This document shows positions 25,968 to 36,300 of a stretch of 64,000 bases of DNA, piece after piece. The DNA is from Acetobacteraceae bacterium AT-5844 (GTDB lineage Bacteria; Pseudomonadota; Alphaproteobacteria; Acetobacterales; Acetobacteraceae): positions 62,001 through 126,000 of the forward strand of contig JH599961.1 of the NCBI GenBank assembly GCA_000245075.1, read 5' to 3'. The first letter of the stretch is position 1, and every line of letters starts with the position of its first letter. The position numbers were made by a program, and so were the translations under genes. A model generated the notes under the pieces. That model did not search any database. It saw only the letters and a program-made list of their open reading frames with translations, and had not been told where the DNA came from.

Positions 25968-28319
25968 ATGCCGGATTCCCTGCCCCCTGATTCGAGCCGC
26001 CTGAAATTCGGCATCGGCCAACCGGTGCCGCGCAACGAGGACCCTATCCTGCTGCAGGGCAAGGGCCGCTATACCGACGACCTGCAACTGCCCGGCCAGC
26101 TCTGGTGCGTCATGGTGCGCAGCCCCTACGCGCACGGCACGCTGAACGGCATCGACATTTCCGCCGCGAAGGAAGTGCCGGGTGTCGTCGGCGTCTATAC
26201 CGGTGCGGACCTCGCCGAATATGGCACGCTACACTGCATGATGCCGGCACCCGGCCTCACCGATATCCAGCGCCCCGTGCTGGCCATGGACAAGGTGCGC
26301 TTCGTGGGCGACCCGATCGCCTTCGTGGTGGCCGAGACGAAGGAAGCCGCCAAGGACGGCGCCGAGGCCGTCTTCGCCGATATCGACCCGCTACCGGCCG
26401 TCACGGAGGCCTCCGCCGCCGCCGCGCCGGACGCGCCGCTGCTCTATGACGACATCCCCGGCAACCAGGTCCAGGATTTCCACTTCGGCGACAGTGCCAA
26501 GGTGGCGGAGGCCTTCGCCTCGGCCGCGCATGTCACGCGGCTGGACATCCGCAACAACCGCATCGTCGTCTGCGCCATGGAGCCCCGTAGCGCCATCGGC
26601 GAATACGACCCGGAGAACGGCCGCTACACGCTGCATCTGGGCAGCCAGGGCGTGTTCGGCATGCGGGCCGCCATCGCCAAGGAACTGCTGAAGGTGCCGG
26701 TGGAGCAACTGCGCATCCTCACCGGCCATGTCGGTGGCAGCTTCGGCATGAAGGCGGGCGCCTACCCGGAATATCTCTGCCTGCTGCACGCGGCGAAGGT
26801 GCTGGGCCGCCCGGTGAAATGGACCGATGAGCGCACAGGCAGCTTCCTTTCCGACTATCACGGCCGCGACCATGAGGTGAAAGCGGAGCTGGCCCTGGAT
26901 GCCCAGGGTAAGTTCCTGGCCGTCCGGCTGACCGCCTTCGCCAATATCGGCGCCTATCTCAGCCCCGTGGGCCCGCTGATGGGTACCTCCGGCTTCATGC
27001 GCAACGTGCAGAGCAACTACACCACCCCGCTCATCGAAATCGCCACCCGCAGCATCCTGACCAACACGCCGCCGGTCACCGCCTATCGCGGCGCTGGCCG
27101 GCCGGAAGGCAACTACTTCATGGAGCGGCTGATCGAGGCCGCGGCGCTGGAGATGGGTCTGGACGCGGTGGAGCTCCGCCGCCGCAACCACATCAAGGCA
27201 GACCAGTTCCCCTACGACGCCGCCTCCGGCAGCAAGTATGACGGTGGCGAGTTCACCGCGCTGATGGAAAAGGCACTAAACGCCGCCGACTGGCAGGGCT
27301 TCGAGGCTCGCAAGGCGGAGAGCAAGGCGCGCGGCAAGCTGCGTGGCCGTGGCATCGGCAACTTCCTGGAATGCACCGCGCCTCCGGCGAAGGAGATGGG
27401 GGGGCTGCGCTTCAACGAGGACGGCACCGTCACCATCATCACCGGCACGCTGGACTACGGGCAGGGGCATTGGACGCCCTTCGCCCAGGTGCTGCACCAG
27501 ACGCTCGGGATCCCCTTCGATAAGATCAAGCTGCTGCAAGGCGATTCCGACAAGCTCATCGCTGGCGGCGGTACGGGTGGCTCGAAATCCCTGATGGCCT
27601 CCGGCGCCGCCATCGTCGAAGCCTCCGCCAAGGTGGTGGACAAGGCGCGCATCGCCGCCGCCCACATGCTGGAAGCCGCCGAGGCCGATATCGAGTTCGA
27701 CCCCCATGCCGAAGGCGGTGGGCGCTTCAGCATCGCCGGCACCGACCGCGGCATCGGCATCATGCAACTCGCGGCGCAAATCCGGCAGGCCAGCGACCTG
27801 CCGCCCGAGGTGCCGGATACGCTGGATGTCGACCATATCTTCGACCAGGCGCCGATGGCCTTCCCGAACGGTTGCCATGTCGTGGAGTTGGAAGTGGACC
27901 CCGAGACCGGCGTCGTCCAATTCGACCGCTATGTCACCGTCAACGACTTCGGTACCATCGTGAACCCGATGCTGGTGCAGGGTCAGGCCCATGGCGGCAT
28001 CGTGCAGGGCATCGGCCAGGCACTGATGGAGCGCACGAATTACAGCGAGGACGGCCAGTTCCTCTCCGGCTCCTATTCGGATTACGCCGTGCCCCGCGCG
28101 GTGGATGTGCCGAGCTTCGAGTTCATCAGCCATGGCGTGCCCGCCAAGACCAACCCGCTGGGTGTGAAGGGCTGCGGCGAGGCGGGTTGCGCCGGCTCCC
28201 TGCCAGCCGTCATGAACGCGCTGGTGGATGCGCTGAGTGAGTTCGGCGTGAAGCATATCGACATGCCCGCGACCCCCGAGGTCGTCTGGCGCGCCATCCA
28301 GCAGCACCGTCAAGGATAA
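25968..28319 (+). CDS. Xanthine dehydrogenase family molybdopterin-binding subunit (CoxL form II-like)
   Basis: This 783-residue protein is a large subunit of a molybdenum hydroxylase. It has an N-terminal a/b hammerhead (RNEDPILLQGKGRYTDDL), then VGGSFGMKAG, the form II active-site loop AYRGAGRPEGNYF, and GVKGCGEAGCAGSLPAVMNA near the C-terminus. That is not the AYxCSFR loop of true CO dehydrogenase, so the substrate is probably an aldehyde, N-heterocycle or similar. The start at 25968 has GGAGAGG upstream. The FAD and [2Fe-2S] subunits normally encoded alongside are absent; an HbpS-like gene follows after 6 bp. Confidence 0.9.
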   Translation: MPDSLPPDSSRLKFGIGQPVPRNEDPILLQGKGRYTDDLQLPGQLWCVMVRSPYAHGTLNGIDISAAKEVPGVVGVYTGADLAEYGTLHCMMPAPGLTDIQRPVLAMDKVRFVGDPIAFVVAETKEAAKDGAEAVFADIDPLPAVTEASAAAAPDAPLLYDDIPGNQVQDFHFGDSAKVAEAFASAAHVTRLDIRNNRIVVCAMEPRSAIGEYDPENGRYTLHLGSQGVFGMRAAIAKELLKVPVEQLRILTGHVGGSFGMKAGAYPEYLCLLHAAKVLGRPVKWTDERTGSFLSDYHGRDHEVKAELALDAQGKFLAVRLTAFANIGAYLSPVGPLMGTSGFMRNVQSNYTTPLIEIATRSILTNTPPVTAYRGAGRPEGNYFMERLIEAAALEMGLDAVELRRRNHIKADQFPYDAASGSKYDGGEFTALMEKALNAADWQGFEARKAESKARGKLRGRGIGNFLECTAPPAKEMGGLRFNEDGTVTIITGTLDYGQGHWTPFAQVLHQTLGIPFDKIKLLQGDSDKLIAGGGTGGSKSLMASGAAIVEASAKVVDKARIAAAHMLEAAEADIEFDPHAEGGGRFSIAGTDRGIGIMQLAAQIRQASDLPPEVPDTLDVDHIFDQAPMAFPNGCHVVELEVDPETGVVQFDRYVTVNDFGTIVNPMLVQGQAHGGIVQGIGQALMERTNYSEDGQFLSGSYSDYAVPRAVDVPSFEFISHGVPAKTNPLGVKGCGEAGCAGSLPAVMNALVDALSEFGVKHIDMPATPEVVWRAIQQHRQG

Positions 28320-28325
28320 AGACTG

Positions 28326-28790
28326 ATGCCCAACCCGCCGACCGGCTTCGCTCCCGGCCTCACCCTCGCCAATGCCCAGAAGATCGTCGAGGTGGCTCTG
28401 GCCAAGGGGCGGGAGCTCGGCCTCGCACCGCTGACGGTGGTGGTGCTGGACCAGGCGGCGCAGCTGAAGGCCTCCGCCCGTGAGGACGGCGCCAGCCTGC
28501 TGCGGCCCGACATTGCCCATGGCAAGGCCTATGGCGCCATGGCCATGGGCTTCGGCGGTGCCGAGCTCGCCCGCCGCGCCGCCAAGATGCCAGCCTTCAT
28601 GAACGCGCTGTCCGACCTCACGGGCGGCCGCGCCGTGCCGGTACAGGGCAGTGTGTTGGTGCGTGCGGCCGATGGCACCGTGCTCGGCGCCGTCGGCATC
28701 TCTGGCGACACCTCGGACAAGGACGAGATCTGCGCGGTGGCGGGCATCGAGGCGACGGGCCTCGTGGCTGACACCGGCAATCCGGAGTAA
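28326..28790 (+). CDS. GlcG/HbpS family haem-binding-like protein
   Basis: The 154-residue product is a single GlcG/HbpS (DUF336) domain: LTLANAQKIVEVALAKGREL, LTVVVLDQAAQLKA, HGKAYGAMAMGFG, and the C-terminal GAVGISGDTSDKDE. Relatives bind haem or cobalamin or accompany oxidoreductases. No signal peptide is visible, so it is probably cytoplasmic. It follows the molybdenum hydroxylase by 6 bp, so the two are co-transcribed and perhaps act together; the role is unknown. Confidence 0.88.
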   Translation: MPNPPTGFAPGLTLANAQKIVEVALAKGRELGLAPLTVVVLDQAAQLKASAREDGASLLRPDIAHGKAYGAMAMGFGGAELARRAAKMPAFMNALSDLTGGRAVPVQGSVLVRAADGTVLGAVGISGDTSDKDEICAVAGIEATGLVADTGNPE

Positions 28791-28848
28791 GTTTCGCTTC
28801 AGCGTAATGTCCCGCCCGGCCGGGGGGCGGCGGAGACGGACACACTGA

Positions 28849-29427
28849 ATGCTGTTTGCCCTGTATGAGTGGATCCTGCGCCTGGCGGCTCACCGCCGGG
28901 CCGGGCTCTGGCTGGCCGGCGTCTCCTTCGCGGAGAGCAGCTTCTTTCCCATTCCCCCGGATGCCATGCTGGTGCCCATGTGCCTGGCGCGGCCGGATCG
29001 CGCCTGGCGCTACGCCACCATCTGCACCGTGGCATCCGTCCTGGGCGGGCTGCTCGGCTATGCCATCGGCTACTACCTGTTCGAGGCGGTGGCGCAGCCC
29101 ATTCTCGCTGCTTATGGGCATGCAGAGGCGTTGCAAAGCTTCCGGGAATGGTTCGCCCGCTGGGGCGCCGCTGTCATCCTCATCAAGGGGCTGACACCAA
29201 TCCCTTTCAAGATCGTCACCATCGGCGCAGGCGCCGCGGCGTTCGACCCCTTTCTCTTCCTCGCCACCGCCGCCATCACGCGCGGTGCGCGCTTCTTCCT
29301 GCTGGCGGCGCTGCTGCTGCGCTATGGCGCGCCAATCCGCGAATTCATCGAGAAGAGGCTGACCCTGATCACCACCGTGGCTGCGGTGGCGATCATCGGC
29401 GGCTTCCTCACCCTGCGTTATCTGTGA
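28849..29427 (+). CDS. YqaA-type membrane protein (SNARE-associated/VTT domain)
   Basis: The 192-residue protein has several hydrophobic segments and the VTT/DedA-like pattern AESSFFPIPPDAMLVPM near residue 30, the helix ASVLGGLLGYAIGYYL, and LIKGLTPIPFKIVTIGAGAA, which forms the re-entrant loop. It is a small inner-membrane protein of the YqaA subgroup. DedA relatives have been linked to lipid carrier recycling, but this subgroup lacks a settled function. It follows the HbpS gene at 58 bp and may be expressed from it or alone. Confidence 0.85.
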   Translation: MLFALYEWILRLAAHRRAGLWLAGVSFAESSFFPIPPDAMLVPMCLARPDRAWRYATICTVASVLGGLLGYAIGYYLFEAVAQPILAAYGHAEALQSFREWFARWGAAVILIKGLTPIPFKIVTIGAGAAAFDPFLFLATAAITRGARFFLLAALLLRYGAPIREFIEKRLTLITTVAAVAIIGGFLTLRYL

Positions 29428-29436
29428 GGCCGGGCT

Positions 29437-29745
29437 TTAGCGCTTCCGCACGAATTCGGTGCGCAGGACAAGGCCTTTGATGGTGTCGTGCCGGCAGTCG
29501 ATCTCTTCCTCATTGTCGGTGAGGCGGATGGAGCGGATCACGGTACCCTGCTTCAGCGTCTGGCTGGTGCCCTTCACCTTCAGGTCCTTGATCAGGGTGA
29601 CGGAATCCCCATCGGCCAGCACATTGCCCGCCGCATCCCGCACCACACGCTGCTTGGCCTGGGCGGCCGCAGCGGCCATTTCAGAGGCCGACCGCCATTC
29701 ACCGGTCGCTTCGTCATAGACATATTCGTCGTTATCGCCGGCCAT
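29437..29745 (-). CDS. PhnA/YjdM C-terminal domain protein
   Basis: The 102-residue protein ends with a complete PhnA C-terminal domain: DAAGNVLADGDSVTLIKDLK, VKGTSQTLKQGT, then LRTEFVRKR. The N-terminal zinc ribbon of typical YjdM is absent; instead residues 1-35 are an acidic, Ala-rich segment with no cysteines (NDEYVYDEATGEW). The ATG at 29745 has GGAGG eight bases upstream, and an ATG four codons earlier overlaps that site. Despite the family name, YjdM has no proven role in phosphonate use. Confidence 0.8.
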   Translation of the reverse strand: MAGDNDEYVYDEATGEWRSASEMAAAAAQAKQRVVRDAAGNVLADGDSVTLIKDLKVKGTSQTLKQGTVIRSIRLTDNEEEIDCRHDTIKGLVLRTEFVRKR

Positions 29746-29759
29746 CTGGGCCTCCATTC

Positions 29760-29796
29760 AAAAAAAGGCCCGCCGGCTGGTTTCAGCGGCGGGCGT
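29760..29796 (-). terminator. Rho-independent terminator of bcp
   Basis: GCCCGCCG at 29768-29775 pairs with CGGCGGGC at 29787-29794. On the minus strand the hairpin is followed by seven T residues, so it ends the glnE-bcp transcript before the PhnA-domain gene. Confidence 0.85.
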
Positions 29797-29852
29797 TCGT
29801 GGCGTTCCGGTTCGTGCCACGCGGGCGGGGGCCGCACCTGTGGCGGGAAGCT

Positions 29853-30320
29853 TCAGCCGAGGGCCTGGGCGGCCTTCAGCACATCCTTGGCGTGGCCGGG
29901 CACCTTCACCTTGCGCCAGATCTTCGCCACCTTGCCGTCCTTGTCGATCAGGAAGGTCGCGCGGTCCATGCCCATGTACTTGCGGCCATACATCGACTTC
30001 TCGACCCAGGTGCCATAGGCCTCGGCCGTCGTCTTCTCCGCATCAGAAGCCAGCGGGAAGGTCAGGCTGTACTTTTCCGCGAACTTCTCGATGGGCTTCA
30101 TCGGGTCGGGCGACACGCCAATCACATCCAGGCCGAGGCCGCCCAGCGCTGGCAGCGCCTCCTGGAAATCGCAAGCCTCCTTGGTGCAGCCGGAGGTATC
30201 GGCCTTCGGGTAGAAGTACAGAATGAAGGGCTTGCCCTTCATGGCCGCCAGCGAAACGCTCCGCCCGCCGCTGGCCGGCAGTTCGAACGCCGGTGCCGGC
30301 GCGCCTTCCTCGATGCTCAT
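29853..30320 (-). CDS. bcp: Thioredoxin-dependent peroxiredoxin Bcp (PrxQ)
   Basis: This 155-residue PrxQ protein has the peroxidatic Cys45 and the resolving Cys50 in DTSGCTKEACDFQ, after the PFILYFYPKA strand. GVSPDP and TFLIDKDGKV complete the fold. It reduces hydroperoxides at the expense of thioredoxin. It starts within the stop of glnE (four-base overlap), so it is coupled to that gene, and is followed by a strong terminator. Confidence 0.95.
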   Translation of the reverse strand: MSIEEGAPAPAFELPASGGRSVSLAAMKGKPFILYFYPKADTSGCTKEACDFQEALPALGGLGLDVIGVSPDPMKPIEKFAEKYSLTFPLASDAEKTTAEAYGTWVEKSMYGRKYMGMDRATFLIDKDGKVAKIWRKVKVPGHAKDVLKAAQALG

Positions 30321-33289
30321 CCTGTCGCTCCGTTGGTGTCCAGCCTGCCCAGATGCCGCTCAAACAAAGCGCGGACCTGGGCGGCCCGTTCCTGCATCTG
30401 TGCGTGGAAATCCGGCAGGTCAACCGAAGGCCGGTCCAACAGGGGGCCGGTCACGCGCAACAGGGCGGCGGCGGTGGCGGCGGGCAGGGTGGGTTCCTTC
30501 CACCGGCCCACCGTCAGCCGCAGCAGGCTCAGCGTGGTGCGCCAGAGCCGGTCCGCCGCGATCAATGCCTCCGCGTCCTGCTTGGGCAGAATGCCCGCGC
30601 GGCCGAGATTGGTAAGAGCCACACGTGTCGTCGGCGCCAGGATTGCGGGCTTACGGTCGCAATGCGCCAGTTGCAGCGCCTGGGCGATGAACTCCACCTC
30701 GATCAACCCACCCGGCATCGCCTTGACATCGAAGGGCCCCTCCGCCGGCAGGTCCCTGAGCATCCGCGCCCGCATGGTGACGGCATCGGCCACGGCCTCC
30801 GGCCCCGCATGCTCCATCAGCGCCGTCCTGATGGCAGCGCCAATGCGCCTGCGCAGCGCGGCCGGGCCCGCGACGCAGCGGGCGCGGGTCAGTGCCATGC
30901 GCTCCCACGTCCAGGCATTCTCCGCGTGGTAACGCTCGAAGGCGGAGAGGGAGGTTGCCACAGGCCCTTTATTGCCGCTGGGCCGCAGGCGCATATCCAC
31001 CTCGTACAGTTTGCCCTCGGCGCCGGGCGAGGTGATGGCCCCCACCACCTGCTGCGCCAGCCGGCTGAAATAGGTACTGGCGGGCAGGGCGCGCGGGCCG
31101 CCTCTGCTTTCCGCGGCCTCTTCCGGGTGATCATAGATCAGCACGAGGTCGAGGTCCGAACCGGGCAGCATCTCCCGCCCACCCAGCTTGCCGAGCGCCA
31201 CCACCGCCAGGGCCCCGCCCTTCACCTTGCCGAAGCGGGCGGCGAACTCAGTCTGCACGTAAGGCAACAGAGCGTCGATCGCGCCGTCGGCCAGGTCGCT
31301 GCGGGCACGGCCGGCGGCATCGGCGTCGACAATGCCCTCCAGCGCAGCCGCGTCGATCTCGAACTTCCCTTCAGTGACAAGCCGCCGCGCGCCTTCCAAA
31401 GCTTCCTCGAAATGACGGGATTGCTTGACGAGAGCGGGCAGACAGGCGCTCGCTCCATCCAAAGCATCACCTGCCAGCAACCCGTCGAGCGACGCGGGGT
31501 TCAGGGCAAGGTGGTCCGCCAGGGCAGGAGCCGCACCGAGAATGCCGGCGACGCGCGCCAGCAAGGCCGGGTTGCGCTGGAACAGCGAGAGCATCTGCAC
31601 GCCCGCCTGCAGCCGGGAGAGCACGGCGTCAAAGCGGGCGAAGGCGGCATCCGGTTCCCGCTGCCGCGCCAGCGCTGCCAGGAGCTGCGGCATCAAGGCC
31701 CGTAGCAGATTTCTGGCCCGTTCCGTCCGCGTGGCACGGGTCTGCCCCTGGTACCAGTTGCGGACGATGCCGGCGATGTGGGCCGGATTCGCAAACCCCA
31801 TGGCAGCCAGCGCCGCCAGGGTCTCCGGCTCATCCCTGTTGCCCTCGAAGTTCAGGCGGCTGTCCGGGGCATCCTCCGGCGCCTCTGCCGGCAATTGCGC
31901 GCCGGCTTCGAAGAGTTGCGTGTAATGGCGCTCCACCCGGGACAGATGCCGCAACAGGGCGGCCTCGAAGGAAGCGGCCTCCGGGAAGCCCATGAAGCTC
32001 GCGATCCGCGCCAGGCCACCGGCATCTTCGGGCAATTGCTGGGTCTGGCGGTCCGCGACCATCTGCAACCGGTGCTCGACGTCGCGCAGGAAAACATAGG
32101 CATCGGCCAGGTCGGCAGCGGTGCGGCGGTCGATGCGCCCGGCACCGGCCAGGGCTGCCAGCGCACCCAGAGTCGTGGGGTCTCGCAGCCCAGGGTCGCG
32201 TCCGGCCCAGATGAGCTGCAGCACCTGTACGGTGAACTCGATCTCGCGGATACCGCCACGGCCCAGCTTCACATTGTGGCCAGGAACCTGCACCTCGTCA
32301 TGGGCACCCCGCGCGCCATGGGCCGCATGGATCTGCCGCTTGATGGCGTGGATATCCGCCATCATCGCGAAATCCAGGTGCCGCCGCCAGATGAAGGGCC
32401 GGATCTCACCCAGGAAGGCCTCGCCCGCCGCGCGGTCGCCGCCCACTGGCCGCGCCTTGATCATCGCCGCGCGTTCCCAGTTCTGCCCGGTCGACTCATA
32501 ATAGGTGATGGCCGTCGCCAGGCTGACCGCCAGCGGCGTCGCCGCCGGGTCCGGCCGCAGGCGCAGATCGGTGCGGAACACATAGCCATCGGCCGTGCGC
32601 TCCTCCATGAGGCGCACGAGATCGCGCGCAATCCGAACATAGAGCGCGCTGGCGCGCTCGGTGTGGTACGCTGCCGCCTCCGGGTCGTAGAGGACCATCA
32701 GGTCGATGTCGGAGGAGTAGTTGAGTTCGCGTGCCCCAAGCTTGCCCATGCCGAGTATGATGAGACCCGACCCCTTCGCGACCACCTTCGGATCCCGCGC
32801 TCCGGCCCGCGGCAGGCGCAACTCTCCTCGCGCGGCGGCCTCGCGCAGCAAATGGGCACAGGCGTAGTCGATTGCTGCTTCCGCCAAGGCCGAAAGAGCG
32901 CCCGTCACCCTGTCCAGCGGCCATTGCTTCGTGAGATCCGCCGCTGCGATGATCAGCGCCGCCTGCCGCTTGGCTTGCCGCAGCAGGGCGGCAACGGCCG
33001 GGCGCGCCGCATCCGGGTCGGCCCGCCCCAACGGGTCCAGCGCCAGGGCGAAGGCGGCCTCCGCGCCCCGCTCGGCAAAGCGCAGCAGCGTGGCGCTCTC
33101 CCGCTCCGCCAGATCCGCGAGGTACGGGCTGTGACCGCCCAGCGCCTCCAGCAACGCCTTGCCGCCGACGCTTTCCGCGAAGGCGCTCTCCTGCGCCCCT
33201 TTGGCGGCGAAGGCTTCGAGGGTTCGCGCCGCCGCCTCCATGTCGAAGGGGCGCGGCAACCGGGTAAGGTCGGGCAGGGCGTCGGGCAT
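30317..33289 (-). CDS. glnE: Glutamine synthetase adenylyltransferase/deadenylase GlnE
   Basis: The 990-residue protein has two nucleotidyltransferase domains: the N-terminal deadenylase with GKLGARELNYSSDIDLMVLY near residue 220, and the C-terminal adenylylase with GKLGGREMLPGSDLDLVLIY near residue 715. PII-uridylyl-transferase-like linker helices separate them. It adjusts glutamine synthetase to nitrogen status. I use the ATG at 33289; an in-frame start at 33352 would overlap the divergent AsmA-like gene. The length fits the family. Confidence 0.95.
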   Translation of the reverse strand: MPDALPDLTRLPRPFDMEAAARTLEAFAAKGAQESAFAESVGGKALLEALGGHSPYLADLAERESATLLRFAERGAEAAFALALDPLGRADPDAARPAVAALLRQAKRQAALIIAAADLTKQWPLDRVTGALSALAEAAIDYACAHLLREAAARGELRLPRAGARDPKVVAKGSGLIILGMGKLGARELNYSSDIDLMVLYDPEAAAYHTERASALYVRIARDLVRLMEERTADGYVFRTDLRLRPDPAATPLAVSLATAITYYESTGQNWERAAMIKARPVGGDRAAGEAFLGEIRPFIWRRHLDFAMMADIHAIKRQIHAAHGARGAHDEVQVPGHNVKLGRGGIREIEFTVQVLQLIWAGRDPGLRDPTTLGALAALAGAGRIDRRTAADLADAYVFLRDVEHRLQMVADRQTQQLPEDAGGLARIASFMGFPEAASFEAALLRHLSRVERHYTQLFEAGAQLPAEAPEDAPDSRLNFEGNRDEPETLAALAAMGFANPAHIAGIVRNWYQGQTRATRTERARNLLRALMPQLLAALARQREPDAAFARFDAVLSRLQAGVQMLSLFQRNPALLARVAGILGAAPALADHLALNPASLDGLLAGDALDGASACLPALVKQSRHFEEALEGARRLVTEGKFEIDAAALEGIVDADAAGRARSDLADGAIDALLPYVQTEFAARFGKVKGGALAVVALGKLGGREMLPGSDLDLVLIYDHPEEAAESRGGPRALPASTYFSRLAQQVVGAITSPGAEGKLYEVDMRLRPSGNKGPVATSLSAFERYHAENAWTWERMALTRARCVAGPAALRRRIGAAIRTALMEHAGPEAVADAVTMRARMLRDLPAEGPFDVKAMPGGLIEVEFIAQALQLAHCDRKPAILAPTTRVALTNLGRAGILPKQDAEALIAADRLWRTTLSLLRLTVGRWKEPTLPAATAAALLRVTGPLLDRPSVDLPDFHAQMQERAAQVRALFERHLGRLDTNGATG

Positions 33290-33357
33290 GATGGTGGAGC
33301 CAATCCATGCCGGGCATGAGCGGTCAAGCCCTTCGTATGGGAGGACGCGCATGCGGA

Positions 33358-36300
33358 ATGGTAGTGCGTGCGCTCATGGCGCTTGCCATCCTGGCCGGAC
33401 TGGGCGTCAGCGCCCTGGCCTGGCGCCTTGCCGAGGGTCCGTTGCACGTTCCCGCGCTGAACCGCCTGGTGGAGCAAGCGCTCGCCCGCAGCGGCATGGA
33501 ACACAATGTCAGGATCGAGGATATCGTCCTGGCATGGGACGGCTTCCGTGGCAGCGGCGGCTCACCGCTGGGCATTCGCGTCTCCGGCGTGCAGGTCTTC
33601 GATGAGGCCGGCGCGCTGCGGCAGGAATTGCCGGATGTCTCGGTCTCGCTCGCCTTCAGCCGCCTGCTGAGGGGTGAGATCGCGCTCCGCGACATCACCT
33701 TGCGCAACCCACGCATCGTTCTGGAGCGGGCGGAGGATGGCAGCGTGTCCCTTGCCATGGGGCGCATCAGCGGTGCTGAGCCCTCCGGCAATGCAAATCG
33801 CGATGTCATGGAGGAATTGCTGGGGCCGGACCGTCAATCCGGCCCGCTGAGCGTCTTGCAGCACATCATCATCACCGACGGCACCCTCTCTGTGCTGGAC
33901 CGGCAGCTGGGGCTGACCTGGAACTTACGGGATGTTGGCATCCGGCTCCGCCGGGAAGGGCGCGATACCGCCAGCGGAGAGGGCACCGCCTCCCTTCTGC
34001 TGCCGGACCAGGGTGCGCCCGTACCGGTGCGGCTCACGGGCCGCGCTGGCGCCGCGGGGGCGGTGGAAGGGCATTTGTTCCTGCCCTCGCTGGAACCGGT
34101 GCGCATCGCGCGGCTGATGCCGGCGCTCGCCCCGCTCGCGCAGGTGAATGCGCCGGTGTCCCTGGACATTGCCGGGCAATTCAACGGTGCGACGGATACT
34201 CCGCCCGCCCTGCGGCTGGGGCTGCAAATGGGTGCCGGCACTGTCAGCCTCCAGCCCGGCCGACAGATGGCTTTCGCGGGCATCACGCTCGACGCCAGCG
34301 GCAGCCCCCAGGCCCTGCGGCTGGACGCGCTGCGCATTACCCTCCCCAGGGCGACGCCGGGCGCCCAAGGAGCCTCGCCGGCCAATCCGGTCATCTCCGC
34401 CACAGGTCAGGCAGCGCTGCGGGACGGCCGGTGGCAGGGCCAGATCGATATCGGGCTGGACCGGCTCGATGCCTCGGAAGTCGAGGCCTATTGGCCGGAG
34501 GAGGCAGCGCGCCATGCCCGGGAGTGGGTTATCCAGAATGTCACGGCCGGCATCTTCAGCGGTGGGCAGTTCTCGCTGAAGGCAGAATCGGCGGAGGACC
34601 TCTCCGGCTTCCGGATGACGGACCTCACCGGCACGCTGAAGGTGGAGCAGGCCACCATCCACTGGCTGCGCCCCATCCCGCCGCTGGAGAATGTCGCGGC
34701 GACGGCGACCTTCGGCCTGAAGGACATCGTCATTCATGCCGAGTCCGGGCGGCAATCCGGCACCAATATCCAGTCGCCCAGCACCACAGTGCGCTTCTAC
34801 GACCTCGATACCGACCAGGAGCAAATGGAGCTGACCACGCGCCTGCGCGGCCCGGTGTCGGATGCCGTGGCGTTGATCCGTCATCCACGCCTGAAGCTGT
34901 TCGAGCGTCGGCCACTGGATCTCACCAATCCCGGCGGGCAGCTCGACGGTACGCTCCGGCTTGCTTTGCCCCTGCTGCGAGATATCCCCAACGAGGCCAT
35001 CCGGGTCAGCGCGCAGCTCAAGCTGACGAACCTGCGGCTGGACGACGTGGTGGCTGGCCAGCGGTTGGAGCGGGGCACGGCCGATATGACGGTCGACACC
35101 TCCCGCCTGCGCGCCACGGGCAATGCGCAGCTCGGCGGCATTCCCCTGCGGCTCGGCGTGGAGATGGATTTCCGCTCCGGCCCCGCCAGCCAGGTGGTGG
35201 AGCGGATCCAGGCCAATGGCCGCACCGAAATTTCCAACCTTCAGCGCTTCGGGCTGGATCTTGAAGGTCTCGCCGAGGGGCCGGTCGCGGCCGATGTGAC
35301 GGTGGAGACGCGCCGCTCAGGTGAAACGCGCGTGGCCCTCCAGGGGGACCTGCAAGCCGCGGAGATGACCTTGACGCCGCTGGCCTGGCGCAAGCCGCCC
35401 GGTCAGCCAGCCTCCGCCCGGGCCGAGCTGCGCGTTGTGGGAGATGCGCTGCGCTCGCTGGAGGATCTCCAGGTGGACGCGCCGGACATGTCCATGCGCG
35501 GCAGCGCCGCCTTCGCCAATGGCAACCGGCTGGACCACCTCACCGTCGCCAGCGCGACCATCGGCCGCAGCCGGTTGAGCGGGACCATCCGGCCCCCACG
35601 TGGTCCGCAGGGGGCGTGGCAGTTCCAGGTTACCGGCCCCGTGCTGGATCTGGTGCCGGCGCTGGAAGCACCTTCGGCCGAGGATGCGGCCAGCGGCAGC
35701 GCCGCTCGCCCTTCGGCGCCAGACAGCGTTGTGGATGCCACCTTCGAGCGCGTCCTGCTCGGCGAGCAGGGGGTGTTGACCGGAGTGCGGGGCCAGGTCC
35801 GTGCCGATGGCGCCGGGATACTGCGGCAGGCGCGCGTCACGGGCCGCGCCAATGGCACCGCGCCCTTCGATGTGGCGGTCTCTCCCCGCGGTGCCGGGCG
35901 GGATTTGCGCCTGACCTCGGAGGATGCGGGCGCGCTGCTGCTGGCCTTCGGCGTGATGAAGACAGTGAGAGGCGGACGGCTCTCCGTGAATGCCAGTTGG
36001 GCCAACAACAGCCGCTCCGCGCCCTTGTCCGGCACGGCGGAGTTGAACGATTTCTCGGTGGTCGATGCCCCTGGCGTCGGCAAGCTGTTGCAGGCGCTGA
36101 CGGTTTATGGGGTGTTCGAGGCGGTGCAGGGGCCGGGCCTGACCTTTTCCAGCATGGTCGCCCCTTTCACGCTGACGCCGAGGACACTGACCTTCCGGGA
36201 AGCGCGAGCTTTCTCCGCATCTCTGGGGCTTACCGTACAGGGACAGATCGACCGGCAACGCAACACGGTGGATGTGAACGGCACCATCGTGCCGGCCTAT

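Noticed and set aside
31778-33319. A 513-codon plus-strand open frame opposite glnE
   Set aside because: It is a shadow frame; GlnE has both catalytic domains on the minus strand.
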